Below are positions 52,402 through 61,354 of a stretch of DNA of 64,000 bases, piece after piece. Both the position numbers and the translations under genes were made by a program. Location of the stretch: NCBI RefSeq assembly GCF_900302475.1, contig NZ_OMOQ01000001.1, positions 124,001-188,000 of the forward strand. Reading direction: 5' to 3'. A model generated the notes under the pieces. It was not told where the DNA came from and searched no databases. It was given only the letters and a program-made list of their open reading frames with translations. Numbering within the stretch: position 1 is the first letter of the stretch; every line of letters begins with the position of its first letter. Source of the stretch: Defluviimonas aquaemixtae. GTDB lineage: Bacteria; Pseudomonadota; Alphaproteobacteria; Rhodobacterales; Rhodobacteraceae.

Positions 52402-52437
52402 TTGTTATCAATAATTGTTAACAATTAATGTTAACAA
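52402..52437. promoter_or_regulatory. GntR operator upstream of the hydantoin racemase
   Basis: TTGTTAACA and TGTTAACAA form a perfect 9-bp inverted repeat with a 5-base spacer at 52415-52437. A third half-site, TTGTTATCA, lies just before it with 4 bases between. The AT-rich operator stands out from the GC-rich surroundings. It lies 15 bases before the start codon and overlaps the expected promoter. Confidence 0.65.
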
Positions 52438-52452
52438 GTGGAGGAGGCCTGA

Positions 52453-53151
52453 ATGAACATCCTGGTGGTCAATCCGAATTCGACGGAATCGATGACCCGC
52501 AAGATCATCGAGACCGCGAACCGGGTCGCGAGCGCCGGCGTCTCGGTGCATGGCGCGACGGCCAAGGGCGCGCCGGCCAGCATCGAGGGCCATTTCGACG
52601 AGGCGATGTCGGTGCCCGCGCTGCTGTCCTGCGTCCGCGCGGCGGAGGACGAGGGCGTCGACGGCATCGTCGTCGCCTGTTTCGACGATCCCGGCATCGG
52701 CGCCTGCCGCGAGATCGCGACCGGCCCGGTGCTCGGCATCTGCGAGGCGGCGGTGAAGGCCGCGAGCATGCTCGCGACCTCGTTCACGGTCGTGACGACG
52801 CTGCCGCGCTCGGTGCCGGTCATCGAACGGCTGATCCACGGCTACGGCCTGTCGCATCAGTGCCGCCGCGTGCGGTCGGCCGAGATCCCGGTCCTCGCGC
52901 TCGAGGAGCCGGGATCGAACGCGCGCGAGAAGATCCTCGAGGAAATTCAGCGCGCCATCGAGGAGGACCGCTGCGAGGCGGTGGTGCTGGGCTGCGCCGG
53001 AATGGCGGACCTGACCGCCTGGCTGAGCGAGGAGACCGGCATTCCCGTCATCGACGGGGTGAGCGTCGCGACGCGGATGGTTGAGGCGCTGGTCGGCTGC
53101 GGCCTGAAGACCAGCAAGATCAACGCCTATGCGCGGCCCAATGTGAAGTAG
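52453..53151 (+). CDS. Hydantoin racemase-type Asp/Glu racemase family protein
   Basis: The 232-residue protein begins MNILVVNPNSTESMTRKI, the hydantoin racemase signature. The two catalytic cysteines match the family positions: Cys76 in VACFDDPG and Cys181 in VLGCAGMADL. It inverts the chirality of 5-substituted hydantoins or a related compound. A GAGGAGG ribosome-binding site precedes the start. The NCS1 permease follows 19 bases later, so they form one operon, but no hydantoinase or carbamoylase gene lies in the window. Confidence 0.9.
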   Translation: MNILVVNPNSTESMTRKIIETANRVASAGVSVHGATAKGAPASIEGHFDEAMSVPALLSCVRAAEDEGVDGIVVACFDDPGIGACREIATGPVLGICEAAVKAASMLATSFTVVTTLPRSVPVIERLIHGYGLSHQCRRVRSAEIPVLALEEPGSNAREKILEEIQRAIEEDRCEAVVLGCAGMADLTAWLSEETGIPVIDGVSVATRMVEALVGCGLKTSKINAYARPNVK

Positions 53152-53170
53152 TCTGAGGACGGAGGAGACA

Positions 53171-54550
53171 ATGACTGCAACCCACGCTACGGCGGACCCG
53201 ACACTGGTGCCGCCCCAAGATCACGTCACCCATATCGAGCACAAGGCGATCGGGGAGGAGAGCCTTGCGCCGCAGGAAACGCGGATCATGGACCCCTGGT
53301 CCTATCTCTTCGCCTGGCTCGGCGGCTGCGTGTCGATCGGCACGTTCACCATCGGCTCGGGCCTCGTCGGCACGCTTAACCTTCTGCAGACCTTCGTGGC
53401 GATCGCGATCGGCTGCACGGTGATCGGCCTCGCGCTGATGATCAACGGCCAGGCCGGGCACAAATACGGCATCCCCTTCATGGTGCAGGCGCGGTCGGCC
53501 TTCGGCTTCACCGGCACGCGCATACCGGCGCTCGTGCGCTCTGTCCCTGCCATCGTCTGGTACGGCTTCCAAAGCTGGATCGGCGCGGGGGCGTTGAACC
53601 TCGTCTCGGCGACGCTCTTTGGCTACGACAACATCGTCGTCTTCTTCATCGGCTTCCAGCTGCTGCAGATCGGGCTGTCGGTCCTCGGCTTCCACGGCAT
53701 CAAGTGGCTCGAGAACATCGGCTCGGTCTTCATCATCGGGTCGCTGGTCTACATGTTCTTCAGCGTCATCAGCAAATACGGCGAGGAGATCTCGGCCAAC
53801 CTCGTGAACGTCGAGGGCACCTGGGGCGCGCCGTTCTGGGGGGCGACGATGCTGTTCCTCGGCATCTACTCGACGATGATGCTGAACGTCAGCGACTATT
53901 CGCGCGAGCTGCGCCGCAATGTCGGGCCGCTGCGGCAGGTGGCGATCTACGCCAACTCGATCCTGCCCGCGACGCTCTTCATGGGGCTCATCGGGCTCAT
54001 GGTGTCCGGCGCGACGGGCGAGGTCGATCCGATCAAGGTCTTCTCGAGCGCCGTGGACAACAAGCCGCTTCTCGTCATCACGCTTCTCTTCATCGCCTTC
54101 GCGCAGGTGACGACGAACATCCTGAACAACGTCGTCCCGCCCGCGTACGCGCTGATGGACGTGTTCAAGATAAACTTCAAGACCTCGGCGGTGATCGTCG
54201 GTCTTCTCGCCTTCGCGACCTTCCCGTGGGAACTCGTGAAGGACGAATCGGCGGCCGGTCTGAGCCTCTTCATCCAGACCTATTCCGCCTTCCTCGGCCC
54301 GATCTTCGCGATCCTCGTCGTGGACTACTTCGTGCTGCGCAGGCAGGTTCTGGATCTCGACAAGCTCTACGATCCGGAAGGTCCCTACAGCGGCGTCAAC
54401 TGGGCGGCCGTCTTCGCGATGGGCTTCGGGGTCGTGACCGCGCTGACCTTCTCGGGCGTGTCGTGGTACGCGAGCCTCTTGCCCGCCGGTATCGCCTACT
54501 ACGTGCTGATGCAGATCATGCCGAGCGCGCGGCGGTTCCTCGACCGCTGA
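53171..54550 (+). CDS. NCS1-family permease (hydantoin/nucleobase transporter)
   Basis: The 459-residue membrane protein has twelve predicted helices and the NCS1 pattern: ESLAPQETRIMDPWSYLFAW at the start and GSGLVGTLNLLQTFVAIAIGC in the first helices, with NGQAGHKYGIPFMVQARSAFGFTG near the substrate site. In Mhp1 this region binds hydantoin and sodium. Its operon with the hydantoin racemase suggests that it imports hydantoins or related nitrogen compounds. A rho-independent terminator follows its stop. Confidence 0.92.
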   Translation: MTATHATADPTLVPPQDHVTHIEHKAIGEESLAPQETRIMDPWSYLFAWLGGCVSIGTFTIGSGLVGTLNLLQTFVAIAIGCTVIGLALMINGQAGHKYGIPFMVQARSAFGFTGTRIPALVRSVPAIVWYGFQSWIGAGALNLVSATLFGYDNIVVFFIGFQLLQIGLSVLGFHGIKWLENIGSVFIIGSLVYMFFSVISKYGEEISANLVNVEGTWGAPFWGATMLFLGIYSTMMLNVSDYSRELRRNVGPLRQVAIYANSILPATLFMGLIGLMVSGATGEVDPIKVFSSAVDNKPLLVITLLFIAFAQVTTNILNNVVPPAYALMDVFKINFKTSAVIVGLLAFATFPWELVKDESAAGLSLFIQTYSAFLGPIFAILVVDYFVLRRQVLDLDKLYDPEGPYSGVNWAAVFAMGFGVVTALTFSGVSWYASLLPAGIAYYVLMQIMPSARRFLDR

Positions 54551-54572
54551 ACCGAACGCAAGAAATTTGGAG

Positions 54573-54600
54573 GGGCTCGCCATGCGCGGGCCCTTTCGTT
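54573..54600 (+). terminator. Rho-independent terminator of the racemase/permease operon
   Basis: GGGCTCGC pairs with GCGGGCCC (one G-U pair) around a 5-base loop, followed by a T-rich stretch. It lies 22 bases after the permease stop and before the convergent folC gene. Confidence 0.75.
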
Positions 54601-54613
54601 TGCGTGCTGTCCG

Positions 54614-55885
54614 TCAGCCGTTCTCACGCAGCACGCCGCCCGCGAGGTAGAGCGACCCGCAGATGAGTATGCGCGCGCCGGGGTCGTTCGCTGCGACGGT
54701 CCGGATGGCCGCGACCACGCTTTCGGCCAGAGCGGCGGCGATGCCGGCGCGGGCCGCGGCCTCTTGCGTCTGCTCGGCCGTCAACGTCGCGGCCTCGCCG
54801 GGGATCGAGACGGCGGTGAGCGATGTCGCGTGTTCGGCCAGCGGGCGGAGATAGCCGCCGATGTCCTTGGTGTTCAGCATGCCGACGACAAGATGGGTGG
54901 GCTTCGGCGGCATTGTCGCAATCGTGCCGGCCAGCATGCGTCCCGCCGCCGGATTGTGGCCTCCGTCAAGCCAGAGTTCGCACGACCCGGCCGCCTCGAC
55001 CAGCGGGCCATGGGTAAGCCGCTGCATGCGGGCCGGCCAGTAGGCTGTCGTGACGGCGGCCTCGCAAGCGGCCTCGTCGGCTCCGAGATGACGGAGGGCG
55101 GCGAGCGCGGCGCCCGCATTGTCGATCTGATGCGGGCCGGGCAGATTTGGCAGCGGCAGGTCCAGGAGACCGGTTTCGTCCTGGAAGATGAGCCGCCCGC
55201 GTTCTTCCCATGCCCGCCAATGCTGGCCGTGGACGAGGAGCGGCGCGCCGAGCCTCGCGGCCTTCGCCTCGATCACCTCGAGCCCGTCGTCTTCCTGCGG
55301 GCCGACGATACAGGGCACGCCGCGCTTGATGATCCCGGCCTTCTCGCCTGCGATCTCGGGCAGCGTGTCGCCCAGATACTGCTGGTGGTCGAGCGAGACG
55401 GGGGTGATGATCGTGAGCGCGGGCCGGTCGACAACATTGGTCGCGTCGAGCCGCCCGCCGAGGCCGACTTCGAGAAGCGTCCAGTCGGCCTCGGTCCGCG
55501 CGAAGGCAAGCAGCGCGGCGCAGGTCGTGATCTCGAAATAGGTGATCGGGATACCGCCGTTCGCCGCTTCGCACTCGGCCAGGATATCGGTCAGGCGGTC
55601 CTCGGAGATCAGCTCTCCGGCCAGCCGGATCCGCTCGTGAAAGCGGGCGAGGTGGGGCGATGTGTAGGCGTGGACGCGTTCCCCCTTCGCCTCGAGACCC
55701 GCGCGGATCATCGCCTGGGTCGAGCCCTTGCCGTTCGTGCCCGCGATGTGGATCACCGGCGGCAGGGCGCGTTCGGGATGGCCGAGCGCCTCCAGGAGCC
55801 GCCAGACCCGGTCGAGCGTCAGGTCGATGATCTTCGGGTGAAGCGCCATCATGCGCGACAGGATCAGGTCGGAACCCTTGGACAT
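54614..55885 (-). CDS. folC: Folylpolyglutamate synthase/dihydrofolate synthase
   Basis: The 423-residue enzyme adds glutamate to dihydropteroate and to folates. It has the P-loop HIAGTNGKGSTQAMI, the YTSPHL motif and a C-terminal Rossmann-like domain (about 290-423) with DGGHNPAA. The start at MSKGSDLILSRMM is chosen from family alignment, although the frame is open far upstream into the accD region. It follows accD in the order usual for Rhodobacterales. Confidence 0.94.
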   Translation of the reverse strand: MSKGSDLILSRMMALHPKIIDLTLDRVWRLLEALGHPERALPPVIHIAGTNGKGSTQAMIRAGLEAKGERVHAYTSPHLARFHERIRLAGELISEDRLTDILAECEAANGGIPITYFEITTCAALLAFARTEADWTLLEVGLGGRLDATNVVDRPALTIITPVSLDHQQYLGDTLPEIAGEKAGIIKRGVPCIVGPQEDDGLEVIEAKAARLGAPLLVHGQHWRAWEERGRLIFQDETGLLDLPLPNLPGPHQIDNAGAALAALRHLGADEAACEAAVTTAYWPARMQRLTHGPLVEAAGSCELWLDGGHNPAAGRMLAGTIATMPPKPTHLVVGMLNTKDIGGYLRPLAEHATSLTAVSIPGEAATLTAEQTQEAAARAGIAAALAESVVAAIRTVAANDPGARILICGSLYLAGGVLRENG

Positions 55886-55965
55886 GGCGGTCTCGCAGCG
55901 CTGAGTGGTCGGCAGTGGAGTTCGGTCGGACCGGTCCCCGCACCAAATAATTGGCGGGGCGGCGG

Positions 55966-56946
55966 CTATTTCGCGCCCGACGCCTCCTTGGCGGCGGTGT
56001 CCATCTTTTCGCCCGGTTTCGCGTCCGGCTTCGCATCGGCCTTCGCTTCCGGCTTGGCACCGTCGTCCGGCTTCGGCAGGTCGCCCTTCACCGCGGGCGG
56101 CTGGCGCGTGAGCATGCGCAGGATCGTTACGAGCTCTTGCTTCAAATCCTTGCGGTGCGTGACGCGGTCCAGCATGCCGTGATCTAAGAGGTATTCCGAG
56201 CGCTGGAAGCCTTCGGGCAGCTTCTCGCGGATCGTCTGTTCGATCACGCGGGCGCCCGCAAAGCCGATGAGCGCGTTGGGTTCGGCGAGTTGTACATCGC
56301 CCAGCATCGCGTAGGAGGCCGTTACGCCGCCGGTCGTCGGATGGGTGAGGACCACGACGTAGGGCAGGCCTGCATCGCGCACCATCTCGACCGCAATGGT
56401 CGTGCGCGGCATCTGCATCAGACCGAGGATGCCTTCCTGCATCCGCGCTCCGCCAGCGGCGGAGAAAAGGACAAAGGGCCGTTTGTGCTTCACCGCGCGC
56501 TCGGCGCCCGCGATGATGGCATTGCCCACATACATCGACATCGATCCGCCCATGAACGCGAAGTTCTGGGCCGCGACGACGACGGGCGTGCGGTCGATCT
56601 CCCCTTCGGCGACGAGCATTGCTTCCTTTTCGCCGGTCGCCTTCTGAGCCGCCCTCATGCGGTCGGGATACCTTTTCTGATCGCGGAAATGCAGCGGATC
56701 GGCGATCGGTTCGGGCACCTTGACCTCGGTGAATACGCCGCCATCGAAAAGGTGGGCGAATCGCTCGCGCGGGGCGATCGCAAGATGGTGGTCGCAATTG
56801 GTGCAGACATTGAGGTTTTCGGCCAGTTCACGATGGAAAAGCATCGTCCCGCATTCGGGGCACTTGGACCAGAGATTGTCGGGCACCTCCCGCCGAGAGA
56901 AGAGCGAGTTGATGGTGGGCCGGACGTAGTTCGTGATCCAGTTCAT
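55966..56946 (-). CDS. accD: Acetyl-CoA carboxylase carboxyltransferase subunit beta
   Basis: The 326-residue subunit transfers the carboxyl group from biotin to acetyl-CoA at the first step of fatty acid synthesis. It has the N-terminal four-cysteine zinc ribbon (CPEC, then CTNC), carboxyltransferase motifs with SAAGGARMQEGILGLMQM, and a C-terminal tail of about 35 residues made of Lys/Ala/Asp/Pro repeats (DGAKPEAKADAKPDAKPGEK) that lies beyond the usual core. It is followed by folC. Confidence 0.95.
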   Translation of the reverse strand: MNWITNYVRPTINSLFSRREVPDNLWSKCPECGTMLFHRELAENLNVCTNCDHHLAIAPRERFAHLFDGGVFTEVKVPEPIADPLHFRDQKRYPDRMRAAQKATGEKEAMLVAEGEIDRTPVVVAAQNFAFMGGSMSMYVGNAIIAGAERAVKHKRPFVLFSAAGGARMQEGILGLMQMPRTTIAVEMVRDAGLPYVVVLTHPTTGGVTASYAMLGDVQLAEPNALIGFAGARVIEQTIREKLPEGFQRSEYLLDHGMLDRVTHRKDLKQELVTILRMLTRQPPAVKGDLPKPDDGAKPEAKADAKPDAKPGEKMDTAAKEASGAK

Positions 56947-57022
56947 CGCTGGGGCCTTCGGTCAGGACGGTTGGCGCCGCCGGTTAGCTTCCCGAAATAG
57001 TCGTGACGGGGGGGAAATGCAA

Positions 57023-57916
57023 TCAGACGCGGAGCCTGAGCCGCACCAGAAGCCACCCGATGATCATGGTAAGAAAGTCCGCGGCGAGCAGCGGGCGGAT
57101 TGCCGCGGGATCGGCCGGATCGACCGCCAGCGACCAGAGCGCGAGGCCGTCAATGTTGCCGTCGAGGCCGACCAGAAGAAACGCCGCCACGTTATTTGCC
57201 GCGTGAAACGCGATCGCGGCGCCGAGCGTGCCGGTCCGGGCGGTCAGGTCTGCGGCAAGGCAGGAAAAAACCGCAGCCCAAAGCGCAATGAGCGCGGCGT
57301 TCGGGCCGTGTTCGCCGGGCAGATAGTGACCCCAGGCGAACAGAACTGCTGGCAGGCCCATCCACAGGATCGGTGTCCTGAAGCGCGCGGCCAATTGCTG
57401 TTGCAGGTAGCCCCGGAACACCAATTCCTCGGCCCCTGTCTGAATCAGGATGCCGGTCAGCGCGAAGGGCAGGTAGCCGAGGAAAGTGGCCAGCGCGAGA
57501 CCGGGGCGGATTGCATCCGAAACGAGCACGAATGGCAGAAGCGCCAGCTGAAACGCCAGTAGCGGTCCGATCACCCGAAGAAAGTCGTGCACCGCGGCGC
57601 CGAAGGACGGGCCGAAGAGCGTGCCCGCCCGGCGCCTGTGGATGAGCTGGGCGGCCGCCATGGGTCCGAGCGCGAGACCGAGAAAGCCAAACAGCAGCAT
57701 CAAAGCGCCGCCCGGCGTGTCGCCGCTGAGCATCCGCCGCACGATGCCGTGTGCGATCTGCTCTCCGTAGCGCGCGGTGAGCCAGGCCTGAAAGGATAGG
57801 AGCGAGCCGAGATAGACCGCGATGATCAGCGCCGACCCAACGACGAGCCGCCAGAGCTCGGCGCGCCGGCGGGCAGGAGAGACATAGCGTTCGTGCGGGG
57901 AATAGGCTCGGAGCAT
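57023..57916 (-). CDS. CPBP-family intramembrane metalloprotease
   Basis: The 297-residue protein has about eight membrane helices and the CPBP (CAAX-protease-like) motifs: GAEELVFRGYLQQQL with the catalytic glutamate pair, the FAWGHYLPGEH segment with a histidine and the final FHAANNVAAFLL. The start at MLRAYSPHERYVSP is one of two possibilities; an upstream TTG is less likely. Its target is unknown; the family includes proteases of peptides and immunity proteins. Confidence 0.87.
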   Translation of the reverse strand: MLRAYSPHERYVSPARRRAELWRLVVGSALIIAVYLGSLLSFQAWLTARYGEQIAHGIVRRMLSGDTPGGALMLLFGFLGLALGPMAAAQLIHRRRAGTLFGPSFGAAVHDFLRVIGPLLAFQLALLPFVLVSDAIRPGLALATFLGYLPFALTGILIQTGAEELVFRGYLQQQLAARFRTPILWMGLPAVLFAWGHYLPGEHGPNAALIALWAAVFSCLAADLTARTGTLGAAIAFHAANNVAAFLLVGLDGNIDGLALWSLAVDPADPAAIRPLLAADFLTMIIGWLLVRLRLRV

Positions 57917-58086
57917 GATGTCGGGAAAGCTATCCGCGCGCGGTCGCGGCGGCAATCCGGGTGCGATCTTCAGAATGTGCCGCCGCCGAAAATCGTGCCG
58001 CCATCGCGCTGTCCGCAGTCAGACATAATCGCGCCGCTTTCCGAGAGCATAGAGCGTTCTGAGGGTCGCGTTGGAATCACAAAAAA

Positions 58087-58653
58087 ATGCGAATAGCTGC
58101 GGCAGTGCTCTTTTGTCTTGGACTGGTGTTACCCGCCGAGGCGGCGCAGGTTTCGGCTTTCACGCGCGCGTCGAACGACGGTGTCTACAGCCTGAACCAG
58201 CGGCAAAAGAACTTCTTCGGCGTGAAGAACGCCGACTACATCGCATTCGTCCATGTGCGCGCGCCGCAGGGAGGGCGCTTTTTCGCGGGTGACACCTTCG
58301 ACGCGACAACGGCGGCGAATTCTGTCGCGTCGAACGGCAGCGCGATTCTGGCCTTCCTGAACGGGACGAACAATCGGCTCAACTACACTGGGAATGCGTT
58401 CGGTCGGCTCGGACTGACCACGTTCGCGCGCAATGGACCCAGCTTCGCCGACGGCTACGCATTCCTGTTCAGCGCCAATGCCGGGTCTATCCGGCTCCAG
58501 GGCAACGCGAACTTCGACGCCTCGCAAAGCCTCGGCGTTCTGGATTTCACGCCCGCGACCGTGCCGCTTCCTGCCGCTCTGCCGCTTCTCGGCGTGGCGC
58601 TCGGGATTCTGGGTGCCGGAGCTGCGCGGCGACGCCGGGCGCGGCGGACCTAG
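58087..58653 (+). CDS. VPLPA-CTERM sorting-domain protein 1
   Basis: The 188-residue protein has a signal peptide (MRIAAAVLFCLGLVLPAEAA), a mature beta-rich domain with FAGDTFDATTAANSVASNGSAILAFLNGT, and a C-terminal VPLPA-CTERM tail: VPLPAALPLLGVALGILGAGAARRRRARR. This tail directs sorting by an exosortase (XrtD type), with release or anchoring at the cell surface or in the matrix. The domain between has no recognized family. A tandem paralog follows 265 bases later. The ribosome-binding site is weak. Confidence 0.87.
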   Translation: MRIAAAVLFCLGLVLPAEAAQVSAFTRASNDGVYSLNQRQKNFFGVKNADYIAFVHVRAPQGGRFFAGDTFDATTAANSVASNGSAILAFLNGTNNRLNYTGNAFGRLGLTTFARNGPSFADGYAFLFSANAGSIRLQGNANFDASQSLGVLDFTPATVPLPAALPLLGVALGILGAGAARRRRARRT

Positions 58654-58785
58654 CCAGCGCCACATCGTGACCCGGGTGCAGGGCCGGCGCGGGTCGGCCA
58701 TTTCGTTTGGGTGCCGTCATCTGCACGCTCCGCGCCCGCGACGAACCGCCTCTGCACTGCGCGCTGTCGGCCCGACGCACTGACT

Positions 58786-58814
58786 CTTCGGTCCGGCTCG
58801 GAACCGGACCGAAG
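58786..58814. repeat. Perfect 11-bp inverted repeat between the two VPLPA-CTERM genes
   Basis: CTTCGGTCCGG and CCGGACCGAAG flank a 7-base loop. There is no T-run on either side, so it may be a factor-dependent terminator, an operator for the second copy, or an mRNA-stabilizing hairpin. Confidence 0.55.
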
Positions 58815-58918
58815 CGGCGCCTGCACCTGATGCCGACGCTGTAGCGCCCGCTGAACGACTTATTTGTGCCGCTTTCTGCAGCGATAGGTCCCCCCAAGTG
58901 TAATGTGGGAATGAACAA

Positions 58919-59485
58919 ATGCGCTCAGTTGCAGCATTGATCCTTTGCCTTGGACTGGCGTGGCCCGCCGGCGCGGCACAGATTTCGGCATTCTCGCAAA
59001 CGAGGAATGACGGCGTCTACAGCCTGAACAACTGGCAAAGAAGCTACTTCGGCGCACCCACCGCCGACTACATCGCGTTTGTGCGCCTCCGGTCGCCGGC
59101 GGGCACGCGCTTCGCAGTGGGCGACACGTTCGATGCCACCACCGCGGCGAACACGGTCGTTTCGAACGGCGCGGCGATCCTTGGTTACCTGAACGGTTCG
59201 CACCGGTTCCTGAACTACACCGGCAGTGCCTTCGATACGCTCGGTCTTACGACGATCACGCGCAGCCGCCGAAACTTCGTGCAGGGCTATGCTTTTCTGT
59301 TCAGCGCGAGTGCCGGCACGATCAGGCTCGCGGGTAACACCAGATTCAACGCCTCGCAGAGCCGCGGTCTTCTGAGCTTCGCGCCTGCGCCTGTCCCGCT
59401 GCCTGCGGCGCTGCCGCTTCTCGGCGGCGCGCTCGGCGCCCTGGGCATCGGGGTGGCGTGGCGTCGCCGGGCGCGGTCGGCCTGA
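58919..59485 (+). CDS. VPLPA-CTERM sorting-domain protein 2 (paralog of the preceding gene)
   Basis: This 188-residue protein is a clear tandem duplicate of the gene at 58087: the same signal peptide layout, the same FDATTAAN core, the same asparagine/glycine pattern before YTGxAF, and the same tail, VPLPAALPLLGGALGALGIGVAWRRRAR. The two have identical length and roughly half their residues in common. It is exported and sorted at the surface by exosortase. A rho-independent terminator follows it. Its role is unknown. Confidence 0.87.
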   Translation: MRSVAALILCLGLAWPAGAAQISAFSQTRNDGVYSLNNWQRSYFGAPTADYIAFVRLRSPAGTRFAVGDTFDATTAANTVVSNGAAILGYLNGSHRFLNYTGSAFDTLGLTTITRSRRNFVQGYAFLFSASAGTIRLAGNTRFNASQSRGLLSFAPAPVPLPAALPLLGGALGALGIGVAWRRRARSA

Positions 59486-59512
59486 CCAGCGACCTTTCGC
59501 AATACGGATAAC

Positions 59513-59536
59513 GGGCGGCTCGGGCCGCCCTTTTCG
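59513..59536 (+). terminator. Rho-independent terminator after the second VPLPA-CTERM gene
   Basis: GGGCGGC and GCCGCCC form a perfect 7-bp stem with a 4-base loop, followed by TTTTCGTTGT. It lies 28 bases after the stop and before ilvD. Confidence 0.85.
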
Positions 59537-59620
59537 TTGTGCCCCCCGCATCCTGCGCTGGCTTGTGTCCTGCAGCGTGCTCGCCTATTCCAGTGCCGAC
59601 AGCTTGACGTGAGGCACCCC

Positions 59621-61354
59621 ATGAAGAACCGCCGCTTCGACAAGACCGCCCTGCCCAGCCGCCATGTGACGGAAGGGCCCGCCCGGGCACCGCATCGGTC
59701 CTACTTCTACGCGATGGGAATCTCCGAGGAGGAGATTCACCAGCCCTGGGTCGGCGTCGCCACCTGCTGGAACGAAGCTGCGCCCTGCAACATCGCGCTC
59801 AATCGTCAGGCTCAGGCGGTGAAGCAGGGCGTGAAGGTCGGCGGCGGCACCCCGCGAGAATTCACGACGATCACCGTTACCGACGGCATCGCGATGGGTC
59901 ATGAGGGGATGCGCTCCTCGCTCGCGTCGCGCGACGCGATCGCTGACACGGTCGAGCTGACGATGCGCGGGCACTGCTACGACGCGCTCGTGGGCCTCGC
60001 GGGCTGCGACAAGAGCCTGCCGGGGATGATGATGGCGATGGTGCGGCTCAACGTGCCGTCGGTCTTCATCTATGGCGGGTCGATCCTGCCGGGGCGGCTG
60101 AACGGTCAGGACGTGACCGTGCAGGACGTGTTCGAGGCGGTCGGCAAGCATCAGGCCGGGAACTACTCGGATGCCGAACTGGCGGTGTTGGAGCGCGTCG
60201 CCTGCCCGTCAGCGGGTGCCTGCGGCGGCCAGTTCACCGCGAACACGATGGCCTGCGTCAGCGAGGCGATCGGGCTGGCGCTTCTGAACTCCTCGGGTGC
60301 GCCCGCGCCTTACGAGAGCCGCGACGAATACGGCAGGGCCTCGGGCGAGGCGGTGATGTCGCTGGTCGAGAAGAACATCCGCGCCCGCGACGTCGTCACG
60401 CGCAAGGCGCTGGAGAACGCGGCACGGGTCGTCGCCTGCACCGGCGGTTCGACCAATGCGGGCCTTCACCTGCCGGCCATCGCGCACGAGGTTGGCATCG
60501 ACTTCGACCTCTTCGATGTTTGCGATATCTTCCACGACACGCCCTATTTCGTCGATCTGAAGCCGGGCGGACAATTCGTCGCCAAGGACCTCTACGAGGT
60601 CGGCGGGGTGCCGGTCGTGATGAAGGAACTGCGCAAGGCCGGTATGATCCACGAGGATTGCGTCACGGCGAGCGGCCGGTCGATGGGCGAGGAACTGGAT
60701 CGGATCACCCGCGAGGCCGATGGCCGCGTGATCTACCCCGCCGCCAAGCCGATCACCAAGACCGGCGGTGTCGTCGGGCTGAGAGGCAACCTCGCTCCGG
60801 ACGGCGCGATCGTAAAGGTCGCGGGAATGACGCCCGAGGAGCAGGTCTTTTCCGGACCGGCCCGCGTCTTCGAATGCGAGGAGGACGCCTTCGAGGCCGT
60901 GAAGGCACGCGCCTACAAGGAAGGCGAGGTCATCGTCATCCGCAACGAAGGCCCTGCAGGCGGGCCGGGGATGCGCGAGATGCTGGCGACGACGGCCGCG
61001 CTGTCGGGCCAGGGCATGGGCAAGAAGGTGGCGCTGATCACCGATGGCCGCTTCTCGGGCGCGACGCGTGGCTTCTGCGTCGGCCATGTCGGCCCCGAAG
61101 CGGCTCATGGCGGGCCCATCGCGCTTCTGAAGGACGGCGACATGATCACGCTCGACGCGATCAAGGGCGAGCTGTCGGTGGCGCTTTCCGACGAAGAGCT
61201 GGCCAAGCGGAAGACCGACTGGAAGGGCCCGCGCGAAACGCAATATGCCTCGGGCGCGCTGTGGAAATATGCCCAGCTTGTCGGCGGCGCGCGCGAAGGC
61301 GCGGTCACTCATCCCGGCGCCAGGGCGGAGCGCCATGTTTACATGGACCAGTAA
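59621..61354 (+). CDS. ilvD: Dihydroxy-acid dehydratase
   Basis: The 577-residue iron-sulfur enzyme makes 2-oxoacids for valine, leucine and isoleucine. It has the motifs [22 protein letters not shown] and [13 protein letters not shown] that hold the cluster cysteines, plus the C-terminal region [16 protein letters not shown]. The chosen ATG is the first one in the family position; the frame extends upstream. It overlaps the next gene by 20 bases. Confidence 0.96.
   Translation: MKNRRFDKTALPSRHVTEGPARAPHRSYFYAMGISEEEIHQPWVGVATCWNEAAPCNIALNRQAQAVKQGVKVGGGTPREFTTITVTDGIAMGHEGMRSSLASRDAIADTVELTMRGHCYDALVGLAGCDKSLPGMMMAMVRLNVPSVFIYGGSILPGRLNGQDVTVQDVFEAVGKHQAGNYSDAELAVLERVACPSAGACGGQFTANTMACVSEAIGLALLNSSGAPAPYESRDEYGRASGEAVMSLVEKNIRARDVVTRKALENAARVVACTGGSTNAGLHLPAIAHEVGIDFDLFDVCDIFHDTPYFVDLKPGGQFVAKDLYEVGGVPVVMKELRKAGMIHEDCVTASGRSMGEELDRITREADGRVIYPAAKPITKTGGVVGLRGNLAPDGAIVKVAGMTPEEQVFSGPARVFECEEDAFEAVKARAYKEGEVIVIRNEGPAGGPGMREMLATTAALSGQGMGKKVALITDGRFSGATRGFCVGHVGPEAAHGGPIALLKDGDMITLDAIKGELSVALSDEELAKRKTDWKGPRETQYASGALWKYAQLVGGAREGAVTHPGARAERHVYMDQ

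Noticed and set aside
54614..56797. Single continuous open frame spanning folC and part of accD on the minus strand
   Set aside because: The part upstream of MSKGSDLIL is in another frame than accD and is non-coding; the real folC start and the accD frame explain the sequence.
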